From contig JAYWVB010000070.1 of assembly GCA_039881045.1 (NCBI GenBank), positions 1 to 64,000 of the forward strand: a DNA stretch of 64,000 nucleotides, read 5' to 3'. The DNA comes from Chaetomium olivaceum (Eukaryota; Ascomycota; Sordariomycetes; Sordariales; Chaetomiaceae). Shown here piece by piece: positions 54,133 through 64,000 of the stretch. The notes beneath the pieces are model-generated. The model searched no databases and had not been told where the DNA came from. It saw only the letters and a program-made list of their open reading frames with translations. Position 1 is the stretch's first letter. Each line of letters opens with the position of its first letter. The position numbers and the translations under genes are program-made.

Positions 54133-56531
54133 ATGGCAGACCAAGCACTGATAAACATCATCGAAGAAAATCCGATTGCGAACGGCCTCAACGCTTTCCG
54201 CAACCTCTATCAGGTAACCTGCAAACGAAATAGGGTTTCGTGCACGGTAGACGCATTCGATCAACTGGAGCTCACAGGTAAGCACAGCACAACTTTGACG
54301 GCCGCATGCCCGGGCCATGAGTCTTCTTACACAGCCAAGTCGCCCAGCATATCGCCGTCGGCCTTCTTGTCGCGCTGCGAAGTATTCGGACATCCCACTT
54401 GCTCCCTCCAACACTCGGTGATGGTGCGAGGAGCTTATCCGGCAACCTCTCGCGGGTTACGGCCTGTGTTTATTACCACGACTTTAACCTCGGCTGCATC
54501 CGACCTCTGCTAGCAGCAGTTCTTGCCGGCTCGAGCGATGTGCTGATCTGGGACCGAGCCTACGATGTCGTCATCAGGCCCACGCCCGTCACCTCCCTCA
54601 GACAAACCGCACGGCCCCACACCACAAGCAGCTCTGGAGACTCCTACGAAGACCGCCAGTATGTGGACAAGGTCCTCAGGTCCGAGCTCGGCCTCTTATA
54701 TGTTGGGATTCCTAGTTTTAGCGCGAAATTCTTTGAACGTGTGGCCGGGCTCGAAGAGGCGTCCAACGCCGTTTTTAGCACGTGTGTTAGGGGCAGCGGC
54801 CCGCTCTTTACTGCCGCAAGAGGGTGGCGTGGGTGGCCGGCAGATGCAGACGAGAACGCCGTCTTGGTTTGGTTTTCCGAGTTGTGCGAGAAGTTGGCCG
54901 TCTTGGGAGAGGCTTACATGCCGACCCCGAGACCTGCGCGGCGGCCAGTCGCCCGGTCCCATCCACAGATCCGGGGCTCTACATCAGAGTCCAAGTTAGA
55001 TGTTGGGTTCATAGGTCACCACAGGGCGTTGGTGCACTCCCGGTGTCACTGGTGTTATGTTGTCATACCTGGAGTGTTGAAACGCAACCCATCCGCGGAG
55101 TTGGCGTCGAAGGCGTATCTCGACATCGGCACGTACGCCAAAGAAGTCCTAGCCGCACAACCCATCCGCCGGTTTGTCTTGGGCTTTACTATTTGCGGTT
55201 CTCGTATGCGTGTATGGGAGTTTGACCGGCTTGGGGGGATTGCGTCCGATCAGTTTGATATCAACCAAGACGGTTTGCGGTTTGTCTCGACAGTCCTTGG
55301 GTTTCTATGGATGAACAAGGAAGATTTTGGGCTCGACCCCACCATCACTTTCAAGGAGGACGACGACCAGTCAATTGTTACCATTAACCGGAACGGCCTC
55401 GCGGAGCGACTCGTTATCGACAAGTTGTTAACTCGGGAGGCTTGCATTGCCGGCAGAGCAACGACCTGCTGGAAGGCGCATCGTGAGGAGGACCCAAAAA
55501 CTACGTTCGTGATCAAAGATTCTTGGCAGTATATGGAACAGAGCAAGGAAGGCGAGTTTCTCAGAGCCGCAACTGACAAAGGCGTCGTCAATGTTGCTCG
55601 GTACTACCACCACGAGACGATACTTGTCCGTGGGGAAGCCGATGACATCCAAGGTACCGTTCGAGGAGGGATAAACCCCTCAGAGGCGAAGGACTATCAG
55701 GCAGAAGTACACATCGGTCCATCGTTCAACCGCGTGCATAAACGCGTCATTGTCCAGGACTTCGGGATGCCTATTCACACGGCAACCTCCCGATCGGCCC
55801 TCCTCTTCGCGCTCGAGGGTTGTATCCAAGGCCACGAATCCCTCCGCAGGGCTGGCCTGCTTCATAGAGACATCTCCCCTAACAATCTCATGATTAACGA
55901 GGACGGAAACAACCCCTCTTGGCCCTCCTTCTTGATTGATCTCGACTTGGCTGCCAAGAACCGCGAACGGGGTGCCTCGGAAGCTAAGGGGAGAAAAGTT
56001 GGTACGAGGTCGTCCATAGCAATCGGTGCGCTTCTCGGCCAGCCGCATTCGTTCATGCACGACCTCGAGTCGTTCTTCTGGGTTTTGTTCTGGATATGCA
56101 TCCATTATAACGGGCCGACCGCGAGCAGGGCTGTTCCAAAGTTTGAGACATGGAGCCACATAAACACGGAACAGTTGGCAAAGGCGAAGTTCAGCACTAT
56201 CGCGGACGACTGGACCTTTATGAAGACAGTCACCAAGCACGTCACAAAATACTACTTGCCACTCATTCCGCTGTTGAAAGAGCTACGGAACGTCGTCTTC
56301 CCCAGGAATAATCCATTCAAACGAGAAGACGAGAATCTCTATGCCCAGATGCGAAACATTCTCCGGCAATGGGGGCAGACTGCGGCAGCGGAGGAGGAGG
56401 AGGAGGCAAGGGAAAGAAGGATATTGATGGAAGAACTTCCTTGTCTACCGAGCGACGAGTCAACTTCGCGAGTGTTTTCTGGGTCAAGGCCGGACGACAA
56501 AGGCCAGTCTGCGAAGCGAAGAAGCACCTGA
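54133..56531 (+). CDS. FunK1-type fungal protein kinase
   Basis: Most likely two exons, 54133-54277 and 54514-56531 (720 residues). The intron has donor GTAAGC and acceptor CTGCTAG and keeps phase (G/CA). At 236 bp it is long, so the 5' part is less certain; a start at 54399 in the second frame is the alternative. The FunK1 family signature is clear: SDVLIWDRAYDVV, YVDKVLRSELGLLYVGIPSF, then WGWP-like GWRGWPADADENAVLVW; LGFTICGSRMRVWEFDRLGG; the kinase core with TTFVIKDSWQY (Lys), the catalytic loop LLHRDISPNNLMI (about 498-510) and LIDLDLA in place of DFG; then HDLESFFWVLFWICIHY. These kinases are abundant in filamentous fungi with unknown targets. The tail has an acidic run (EEEEEA). Confidence 0.85.
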
Positions 56532-56680
56532 GGGCGTTTGGACACATAACGATAGGTTATCCTTTTATACTGCTTAAACTCCGCCGGCTTGTTCGTCGCC
56601 TTGGCTTCAAGACTCTAAACGGAGTGAACAAAACGTCGTGATCCCACCCCTCCCATATCTTTGCCCTCTCTCTCAACCCC

Positions 56681-57532
56681 TTACGCCTTAATCGTCACAG
56701 CAAACACACCCTGCCCGGCCCCGACGTACGCCACATTCTTATCACCTTCGGCGCGCCCAAAAGCACACGACGTCGAGCCCGTGATGGTGCCAACACTAGT
56801 AGGCGTGCCAACAGCCGGATCAACCTCCACCAGCGAATTCCGGCCGTTCGTCGCCACATAAATCTTGCCATTCGGCCCAAAGCAGAGATCGTCACCCATC
56901 AAGTTGGTCCACAGTGTCGAGTACGCGCTCGTGGCCTTGGCCGTCGCCGAGTCGACAGTAACCTTGTGGAAGCTGTTGCGGAAGATGTTGGTGTACCACA
57001 CCACGCCGTCGCGGTACTTGATGCCGTCGATTCCGAAGGGGATGCCGCCCGACGGAGCCATGCTCGCGTCCTGCAGCACGATGGCGTACGCGCCCGTGTT
57101 GACGTCCAGCTTGAACACGGCGCCCTTGCCCGCGTCGGCGACTAGGACGGAGGAGTTGTCGAACACGGCCAGGCCGTTGAGGTTGTTGGCCTCGGTGATG
57201 GTCTTGATGAGGCTGGATTTGGGCGGGGTCGTGGTGAAGTCGACTTTGTAGATGCCCTTGCCGCCGATGACGGCGAAGATGTCGGGCGCGTACTCGCCAA
57301 TGCCGGATAGGCCTGAGGCACCTGAGACGCTGAGCGCGGTGGTGGAGGTTTTGGCCACGGGGTCGATCGAGTAGAGGTTGGCCGAGTTCATGTTGGTCGC
57401 GAGAATCTGGCCGTTGGGGCGGACTGCCAGGTTCTCGACGGAGCTGAGCCGAACGACTTGCGTGGCGCCCTGCCGGGGGGTGATGGCGGCTCCGTTGGCG
57501 AGGGCCGCCAGGAAGGGGAGAAGGGCGAGCAT
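56681..57532 (-). CDS. Secreted SMP-30/gluconolactonase-like beta-propeller
   Basis: A single-exon protein of 283 residues from ATG 57532. A signal peptide (LALLPFLAALANGA) precedes a run of beta-propeller repeats: VENLAVRPNGQILATN, LNGLAVFDNSSVLVADA, GIDGIKYRDGVVWYTN and DDLCFGPNGKIYVATNG. This is the SMP-30/gluconolactonase/strictosidine-synthase-like group. Asn and Asp residues in these repeats are probably the metal ligands (N in ATN and YTN, D in DDL). Fungal members are secreted and their substrate is unknown. The frame is open 22 codons upstream of this Met, but the signal peptide fixes the start. Its 3' end faces the kinase gene 150 bp away (convergent). Confidence 0.82.
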   Translation of the reverse strand: MLALLPFLAALANGAAITPRQGATQVVRLSSVENLAVRPNGQILATNMNSANLYSIDPVAKTSTTALSVSGASGLSGIGEYAPDIFAVIGGKGIYKVDFTTTPPKSSLIKTITEANNLNGLAVFDNSSVLVADAGKGAVFKLDVNTGAYAIVLQDASMAPSGGIPFGIDGIKYRDGVVWYTNIFRNSFHKVTVDSATAKATSAYSTLWTNLMGDDLCFGPNGKIYVATNGRNSLVEVDPAVGTPTSVGTITGSTSCAFGRAEGDKNVAYVGAGQGVFAVTIKA

Positions 57533-58210
57533 GGTGTCAATTTTGGTGTTGTTGGAGTTGTTGGAACGGCGAAGAGAGATTGAGCTAGGGGTAGTCAAGT
57601 CGGAAACTGCCGTTTGGGTCGTGAAGAAGCCATGACGCCCTTTTCAAGGACTAGCTTCAGCCAGGGACCGAGAGTGATAGTCCGTGCCGTGATGGCTTCA
57701 CTACGCATGACGCCGGACGGTGGTATAAATACCTCTTGGCGTCTCCTCGTGAGAAATTAGGGAGGCCGCGCCTAAATAGTCCGTTGGTGGTGAAAGCTGC
57801 TGATTTGGGACTGCCCCTGGTTAGCAATCTGGCTAATCACAACCGTTGTTCTTTCTGGCCGAATGAGGTAATGTACAAGGGCGGCTCTATCCGAGAATGT
57901 TATATTCCGGGGCCAGTAATGTAGCCCGACTGCGGGGAATGCTTGATTCCCTTGTTTCCGACGGATGTCGAAGAAACGTGGTTGTGGAGTCATGTCGGCA
58001 TTGAGCAAGTCGAAGGAGGAGATGGAGCTAAAGTTGATGCCATCTGACAGTGGCTCCCATTTTGGGCATGCCCTAGGGGAAAGAAGAGACACGGCCCGAT
58101 GATCACACAATCCCGAGTCCCGCGTCGCGGAGGACTAGAACATGCTAGTATCCGTCTAATCCTGTTTTACTAAGCTTCCAGCTCTCAAAGCCAGAGGGAC
58201 TAAATAAAGA
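57533..58210. other. Intergenic, promoter of the SMP-30-like gene
   Basis: No gene seen. A TATA-like element (TATTTATACC on the minus strand, about 57722-57733) lies 190 bp upstream of the SMP-30-like start. Confidence 0.35.
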
Positions 58211-59275
58211 TTACTTATTATACGGCCCGTACCCCTGTTTCTGCGGCGTGGTATGAGCGTCCAGTTCCGAATGGGTCGCCGTCGTACCCGCCATCTCTTG
58301 CGGGCTCGTCGGCAAGCCCTTCTCAGGGGTATAACCCTCTATCTCCACGCCACCGGCCACATACCTCGCACCCATATCCCCCGGTAGCGCCGGATCCGGA
58401 TACTGAGCGTGCGCGCCCCCCGACCTAAGCAGTGTCGTCGAGTGCACCTTGAACCCGGTCCCCTCGGGATCCGTCCCCCGCCGCCTCCTCCCCAGCCAAA
58501 ATCCCAGCGCCCCCAGCCCCGCCGCACCCACCACACCACCGATCACGGCGCCCGCGATCCACGCCCTTGAAGTGGCAGCCTCCTCTTCCTCGGGCGGCGG
58601 TTGTTCTCCCCCATCGGAGGTCATCGCGGGCGGCGCGGAACCCCGTCCATCTCCGTCCCCGTCGGCTCACTAATCCTACTCCCCGTCGGCTCGGACCCGG
58701 GCGGGGAGGTGGTCATCCACGCGGGCACCGCGCGATAGATGGTGCTGGCGCTCCACGATTTCGCACAGTTGTGCACGACCCAGCTCTCGGTGGCGCCCTG
58801 GTAGCTGTCGTAGACGGTCATGGTGTAGCACTCGCGGTCCGGGCCGCACGACCAGTGGCCGCCGCGGCGGTTGGTTATGGTGCCCTTGGCGCATGCCGTC
58901 GGGAAGTTGCAGTTGCCGCCGATACTGCAGCAGCCGGCCAAGGTGCCGGAGAGGGCGAAGACGGAGCTGACGTCGCAGCTGACGGTTTCGACTGCGGCTG
59001 GCGGAGGGGGGGGAAAGGTTAGAGCGGGAGTTGGTGTGGTAGGGGTGGTGGTTTAAGGGCCGGGCAACTGTGCTCGGTCCCCGGTGAGTCCGTCACGTAC
59101 CAGATCCCGTTGGGTTCAGGTAGACACCCTGGAAGTTGCCTGGGCCATCTAAGGCTATTGTTTGCGCTAGGGCGCGGCCATAGAGGCCTTGTAATAATAA
59201 CAGGACGAGACAGATAGGGTTCCAATTGGGACGGAAACATGAACACCCTACGCGGGGCCTCATGGTTATAGCCAA
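58211..59275 (-). CDS. Single-pass membrane protein with Cys-rich ectodomain
   Basis: Three probable exons: 59275-59101, 58997-58671 and 58584-58211 (291 residues). Intron 1 is a good GT-AG with a polypyrimidine tract. Intron 2 (86 bp, GTGAGC to AAG) keeps phase but has no clear branch point, so a frameshift there is the alternative. Layout: a signal anchor (CLVLLLLQGLYGRALAQ), an ectodomain with many Cys (SCDVSS, AGCCSIGGNC, ACAKGTITNRRGGHWSC, ECYTMTVYDS, HNCAKSW), a Pro/Ser/Thr-rich linker (TTSPPGSEPTGSRISEPTG), one transmembrane helix (IAGAVIGGVVGAAGLGALGF) and a basic cytosolic tail (GRRRRG). Fungal proteins of this build are taken to be cell-wall sensors or cell-surface proteins. The exact role is unknown. 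Confidence 0.68.
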
Positions 59276-59370
59276 ATCGTCTCCGGAAATAACTGCTGCT
59301 CAGTTTGTCGTGCGTGTAGCTTCATGAACGGAAATTTGGGACGCCTCCTAAGCTCGAGGGATCAGGAACA

Positions 59371-59982
59371 TTATGGATTGACCGGAGGATCTCGAACAGA
59401 GTACAAGTATATACCAGATACGAATCGAGAACTGCCAGCCAGTGGGAGGGGGGAAGGGATCACAACCAGAAATAGAGATCGCGGCGGCAAGGGTCGACTT
59501 GCCGCGTCGCTTGGGATGCGGGAACAGAACTCGAAGCGGCCAAGGCCGATGCCCTTTCTAAAACGGACCGGTGAGGGCTCTATCTTGGACGTACAGATTA
59601 GGTGAAACAAAGTATTTAGTTTCTGAGCCACCAGGACGAGGGAGGGTGGCACATACGAGACGCAGCTGCCGTACTTGCCGTTATCCGTCGTGGCGTCGAA
59701 TCGACCGTCCAGTGTCGACCTCATCCAGGTAATGCCCCGCGCGGCGCAGATGGCTGTTGCGACCTCAGCCTCACAGCCCACCACCAATCCCCTGTGGAAT
59801 GGGGTCCCAAAGTGTCCTTTCATGCGAGGGTCTCGATGGTGCAACGTTAAACGGCAGTTTGCAGTTGGGGGGGAATCCCGTCTCTTGCTCTTGGCTTGCC
59901 CTGTTGACATTTTGACAGGCTCGAGACGGGAGAACGGATTGGTGAATGCATCGATGATCGTCCCGTCGATCGGATGCTTCAC
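59371..59982 (-). CDS. Possible gene, unrecognised product
   Basis: The frame is open for 203 codons (first Met at 59982, second at 59910, MSTGQAKSKRRD). The middle (GLVVGCEAEVATAICAARGI then TWMRSTLDGRFDATTDNGKYG) looks coding, while the C-terminal third (PLPPRSLFLVVIPSPLPLAG) does not, so a splice donor near GTATGTG at about 59655 may end the true exon. I recognise no family. It lies 96 bp upstream of the membrane-protein start on the same strand, which makes an upstream exon of that gene another option. Confidence 0.25.
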   Translation of the reverse strand: MKHPIDGTIIDAFTNPFSRLEPVKMSTGQAKSKRRDSPPTANCRLTLHHRDPRMKGHFGTPFHRGLVVGCEAEVATAICAARGITWMRSTLDGRFDATTDNGKYGSCVSYVPPSLVLVAQKLNTLFHLICTSKIEPSPVRFRKGIGLGRFEFCSRIPSDAASRPLPPRSLFLVVIPSPLPLAGSSRFVSGIYLYSVRDPPVNP

Positions 59983-60960
59983 GAGCTGACGCGAGCATTC
60001 ATGACGAAGCGGCTCTCCACAAGGTGCCTACAGCTCTTGTCGTCGTATGCAAGTTTACGTGCATGTATTTGCGACCACCCCGAGCCATCGGGAATCGGCT
60101 TCTGTCGTGCCAATGGTCCATGGCCGTGTCTCAAATCCAGCCGCACTTCAGTCCGTGGTTTGAACGGCGGCCCAGGTGCCCCTGCCCCGCCCGTTGGTGC
60201 TCCGGTCCGACGATCAGCTGGAAACGAAGCACAACCCTGGACAGGGTAACTGAGCACTGGCACTGCTGAATAACCAGGCAAAAAGCCGAACAAGGCTTGA
60301 TGAGGGGCTTCAGCCGAGCCGAACCAGAAAGACGCAAGCTTCGGGTGCAACAACCGCTCGAATCAGCACCCCTCCTGTCCTGTCCCTTCGACCCTTTCTC
60401 GAGCCTTTCTCTTTTGGCGCATGCATGGCGGGTTCCCAAGAACCAACACCCGCGTGCCGCAACCTTGCAGCACCACCACCGAATTCGGCCAAGGACCGTT
60501 GGAGCACGTCGGCGGTGGATCCGTGGGAAGAAACAGGCGTCCGAAGGAACAAGACAAGAAAACCAAATCCACAGCGCAAAGCAAACCCACACTTGACGAC
60601 GGTTGACAGCAGTTGACAAGATCAAATCCGCAGTTTGAAGTACGAATAAACACGCCTAAAATCAGGGCGCCCCTTTTCGGATATAAATCATAAATAAATA
60701 CAAAAAGACAAGAAAAATGGCGGCTGTAACTTCAGCAGCGTTTTGCTTTCGCGACCCCGCCCCAAGAAACTGGAAACCCTCAACGCCTGCTTGGAAAGCC
60801 ACCAAAGGTCAAATCCCGAAACAAAAAGGAACAAGACCCCGGAAAAGAACGCTCTTCCTATGCACCGCCGCTACCCCACATGGTATTTGTACAGGAAGAA
60901 ACCAAAATCCGAAAATAGGACAGCGCCTTCCTCGAGAGATTAAAAAGAAATGACAGCCCC
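59983..60960. other. Intergenic, no supported gene
   Basis: Frames on both strands at 59979-60625 are short and overlap each other with no motif. The A-rich stretch at about 60680-60720 may belong to the trailer of the ankyrin gene (read on the minus strand). Confidence 0.35.
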
Positions 60961-63340
60961 TCAAGAAGCTGCTTCTTGTGAAGTCAGTACCGACGTCTGG
61001 AACGTCAACGACATGCCCATCCCGCTGCTGCCTGCCCCATCATACCCGTGATGCCCATGGTGATGTCCGTGCGAGCAGTACTCCCTCTCCAGCCCCTCGA
61101 GATATCCCGGACTGTGATGCCGCACAGATGAGGTTAGCAAGTGCAACCCACGGCATTGGCTGGCCACCCCTTGGCTGACCAGGTTGTTGATAGAGCGCTC
61201 GCTTCCATCAAACACGTCGTAGGGAAAAATGACGGAGCGCTCGCTGACCAGCTTGCTCTGGTCAAAGGCGCCCTGCTCCAATAGCAGAACTGCACACCGC
61301 AGGTACCGGGCTTCCATGTGGATGTCGGAGCGGACGTCGGTCCGTTGGATGGCGAATTTCACCAGCTGCAGCGGTGTGTTGCCGCAGTTGTTGAACACGT
61401 TGACCGACGCCCCCTTGGCGCAAAGATATTGCACGGCTGGGACGAGCCCGAACTCGGATGCGTAGTGGAGCGCCGTGTTGCCCTCAGTGTCGCGCTTCCC
61501 GAGGTAGCCCTGCATGTCGAAGTCCGTCACTTTGGCGGCGGCATCGAAGATTGTTTCCAGCTTGGCCGTTAGTTCGGCATCTGATAACCCCGCCCTCCCC
61601 GCGGCGGTACGCCGGAGGAGCTTCATGACGGGGGTGCGACGGACGCTCTGGGCGTTGCTGTCGTTGGGGTCGGCAGCGCCGAGGCTAAGAATTGGCACTT
61701 CAGTTGGGTGGATGGACATTGAGCTGTCGGAGCCGATGGTGGACGTATCGGCGGTTGATGGAGCCTTGCCTTCAGGGGAGAACTCGGGGAGGTACCGGCG
61801 GATGAACTCGACTTCATCACCGAATATGCGGTGCAACTTTGGCGCGGACTTTTCCAAGTTCCGCCGGATGCTGTGCCATAACCGCTCCCCGTTGGCCGAC
61901 TTGTTCGCGACGAGGAACCTCGCAGCGCCATAACCGACCTCCCTAAATACGTAATACAAAGTCTCGATAGGGAACTCCTTCTTTGCGACGAAGTGGTGCA
62001 GGAAAGTGTGCTTATCCACGTCCCTGTGGCAGAAATCGAAACCGCGCGATCGGAGGGTCCGGATAAGGTTGAGAAAGGATACCGGTTTCATGTGCGGGTT
62101 CTCGGGCGGATCAAAAACGTGGAGGAAGGTCTCACCACGATGGTTAACGAGTTGGACCTCATCGGTGCGCTTGAGGATCATGAGCAGGATAGAAACACGG
62201 GCTCCCCACCTCGCTGCGACATGGAGCAGCGAGTTGCCATACTTGTCCACCATGTTAGCTTCCTCTTCCGAGACCCGGAAGTGGGTAAAGTCGTGGCCGT
62301 CCGTCTTTTGGGCGTCGATCGCTTTGGACAACCTTTCGTGGACACATCCCGGTGGGCCAAGGCCAACATGGGAAGCGCAGCACATGCGGACCAAGGCGGC
62401 GTTGAGGTCCTCGGTGGTGGGGTTGACAGTCGAATATTTGGACTTGAACAACCCGCCCATAACCGGCGTGCCGTTCCCCTTGTTCGGCTTCCGCGGTTTC
62501 TCTTGGAGCATGGTCAAGAATTCCTCCCGCGTCATCTTGCTCAGCGCCGTGTTGGCGCCGGACGCATTCACATTGGCGCCTTTCGACGACGCCGAGGAAG
62601 AGGAGCGTGCCAGGCTGGAGATGCCAGACGAGATACTGGAGAGAACGGAGGCCCATGATCTACGCTTAGCAGACTTTGTTGACGGTGTCGTCGAGGATGC
62701 CCGGGAGGGTGACTTGTCCCGGATGTAAGTATCGGAGCAGCCGGTGCTAATGGCGTGCGGCGTTGAGCCGGCGGATTCGGACTGTTTGACCGTGGACGGG
62801 CTGTCGGTACTGGGGCTGTGAGTGGCATATGTTATGGAGTGTTGTTCGATCTGGGGTTGGTCGATAGACATGCGAGTCCCTGGCACATCGAGCAAATCGT
62901 GCCCAAACGGATTCCGCGGCTGTGTCTCGAGCCGCCGACGGACCTTCCGGTTCTTAATCCTCCGCTCCGCCCTCAGCGATCTCAAGAACCGGACGCGCAC
63001 CAACATGGTGGCGAGATCGCGGGGCCTCCAATCATCGATCCTGCGATCCGGGAGGAGGTTCTTCAGGTGCTTGTGCGAGTTGCGCTGCCTTTGGTCGTGT
63101 CAAATCAATCAGCAACCGTTGCGCCGACACGTGGGGGAGGGGAATTGCGCACCTTGGATCAAACGAACCATCTTTGAGGCGTTCAAGGATGCGAACCAGG
63201 GGCAAGCGTTCGCTCTGGGTGCAGACATAAAGTCGCAGCAACTTCTTCTGTTTTCCTGGCGGCCATGGCTTCTCGCGTCTCCCCCGCCGGGGAGCAGGCG
63301 GTGAAACAGCACTGCTGGTGGTGGCCACGAGTTCCATCAT
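60961..63340 (-). CDS. Ankyrin-repeat protein with Clr5-like N-terminus
   Basis: Two exons, 63340-63153 and 63088-60961, give 771 residues. The intron has donor GTGCGC, branch GCTGATT-like and acceptor AAAG, and joins AG/G in phase. The N-terminal 100 residues (WPPGKQKKLLRLYVCTQSER, KHLKNLLPDRRIDDWRPRD, RKVRRRLETQ) resemble the short Clr5-type helical domain found in many fungal ankyrin/TPR proteins. Next are a disordered Ser/Thr-rich stretch (about 140-230), ankyrin-like repeats (DKYGNSLLHVAARWGARVSI, NHRGETFLHVF, DVDKHTFLHHFV), a Ser-rich linker, and more repeats (DTEGNTALHYASEFGLVPAV, NNCGNTPLQLVKFA). The tail has a His/Gly run (YCSHGHHHGHHGYDG). It is probably a scaffold protein, location unknown. 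No lesions. Confidence 0.8.
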
Positions 63341-64000
63341 CAGATCTCAGTCCGCCCCGGCGATGTGGAGCGCAGAGCGGCTCGTCTCGACTCGGGTCGG
63401 GTTGTGTCAAACGGTTTCGCAGCGCGGGCAACTCCTGAAGGACGTCGGCGGGTGTTGTTCGACAGGCATTTGCTATTTGTCGACGAGCGGCCATTCAAGG
63501 ACTCGTCGGGATCGTGGAATATTACGAATAGTTAGCGATGAGGTGGTGATTATTCTCGGCGACTGTGTCTGCGTGGTGGTGGCATGGTGGCATGGCTGCG
63601 GGTTGACGTGAGGCTTTCGGGAGCGGCAGCTGTTTTAAGAGGTCAGCTCCGGGGCCAAACAGTGCCCTGGTTTCACTGGTTTGGCTGGCTTCTTTTCGCG
63701 GGGGCCCTCGCCTTCCCCAATTGGTTCTAGAAGGTGTCGGCGGCCAATCGCCAGGCACCAGGCAACCCGCTCCAACCGGCTCCCACTCGTTCCTCCAACT
63801 CGCCTACCCCGGAAGCAATCCCCAGACCCTGGGTCGTAATTTCCATGCAAAAAGGATGAACAAGCCCTGGTGCGCTTGATGGTGCCCTGCCGGACCGGCG
63901 ACCTTGAGTTTCTGTCCCGTCTTGTGACGGTCCGAGCGGGTGGCCGTTGTAACGGTGTGCTGTGTTGGAAGAAAGGGTTCCAGGTTTGAACTTAAAGCAG
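63341..64000. other. Upstream region of the ankyrin gene
   Basis: No gene seen. Short minus-strand frames (63522-63850) have no motif. The promoter of the ankyrin gene should lie here. Confidence 0.4.

Overview
The window looks like nuclear DNA of a filamentous ascomycete, most likely a sordariomycete. The evidence is short introns of about 50-85 bp with GTAAGT/GTGAGT-type donors and CTAAC/CTGAC-type branch points, and several protein families typical of these fungi: FunK1 kinase, 2EXR protein, LaeA/UMTA-type methyltransferase, F-box protein, DUF8021-like secreted protein and a Spa2-homology-domain protein. Transposons include non-LTR elements with an AATAAT tail and a pogo/Fot-type element with TA target duplications. 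I cannot name the species. I saw no rRNA, tRNA or CRISPR array.

Layout. 1-3.7 kb: a possible 3' exon, relics, a broken UMTA-type methyltransferase and an intact methyltransferase. 5.4-7.3 kb: a Spa2-homology-domain gene. 7.7-8.8 kb: a TPR relic and a membrane-anchored gene with an in-frame TGA. 10.4-16.2 kb: three co-oriented enzyme genes (alpha/beta hydrolase, FAD aromatic hydroxylase, HpcH/HpaI aldolase) that together resemble part of an aromatic-catabolic set. 17.0-23.2 kb: a 2EXR gene broken by a 53-bp tandem duplication, followed immediately by a nearly full-length non-LTR element (LINE-A). 24.3-32.6 kb: a frameshifted CCCH/nuclease-like gene, an NmrA-type oxidoreductase, a mannosyl-3-phosphoglycerate synthase and a BTB-like gene. 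33.3-35.2 kb: an intact pogo-type transposon. 35.6-38.5 kb: an F-box gene with a GC-AG intron and a secreted DUF8021-like protein. 41.4-46.3 kb: a small Cys-rich protein, a 5'-truncated LINE-A relative (LINE-B) with clean 15-bp target duplications, and a gamma-glutamylcyclotransferase-like gene.

46.6-53.7 kb is the most unusual stretch. About 80-bp inverted repeats enclose 2.3 kb that holds scraps of unrelated genes (a NAP-like C-terminus, a patatin-like active-site segment and a frameshifted small reading frame). Its right end abuts, base for base, a 160-bp inverted copy of the start of a second type of non-LTR element (LINE-C). 54-63.3 kb returns to host genes: FunK1 kinase, SMP-30-like secreted protein, a single-pass membrane protein and a large ankyrin protein.

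A recurring theme is genes broken by a single lesion: 1-bp shifts, an 8-bp insertion, a 53-bp duplication, single stops. Some may be draft-assembly errors and some real pseudogenes; the entries say which I suspect. Exon joins were worked out by hand from splice signals and reading phase. Family names rest on recognised motifs, not on database searches.
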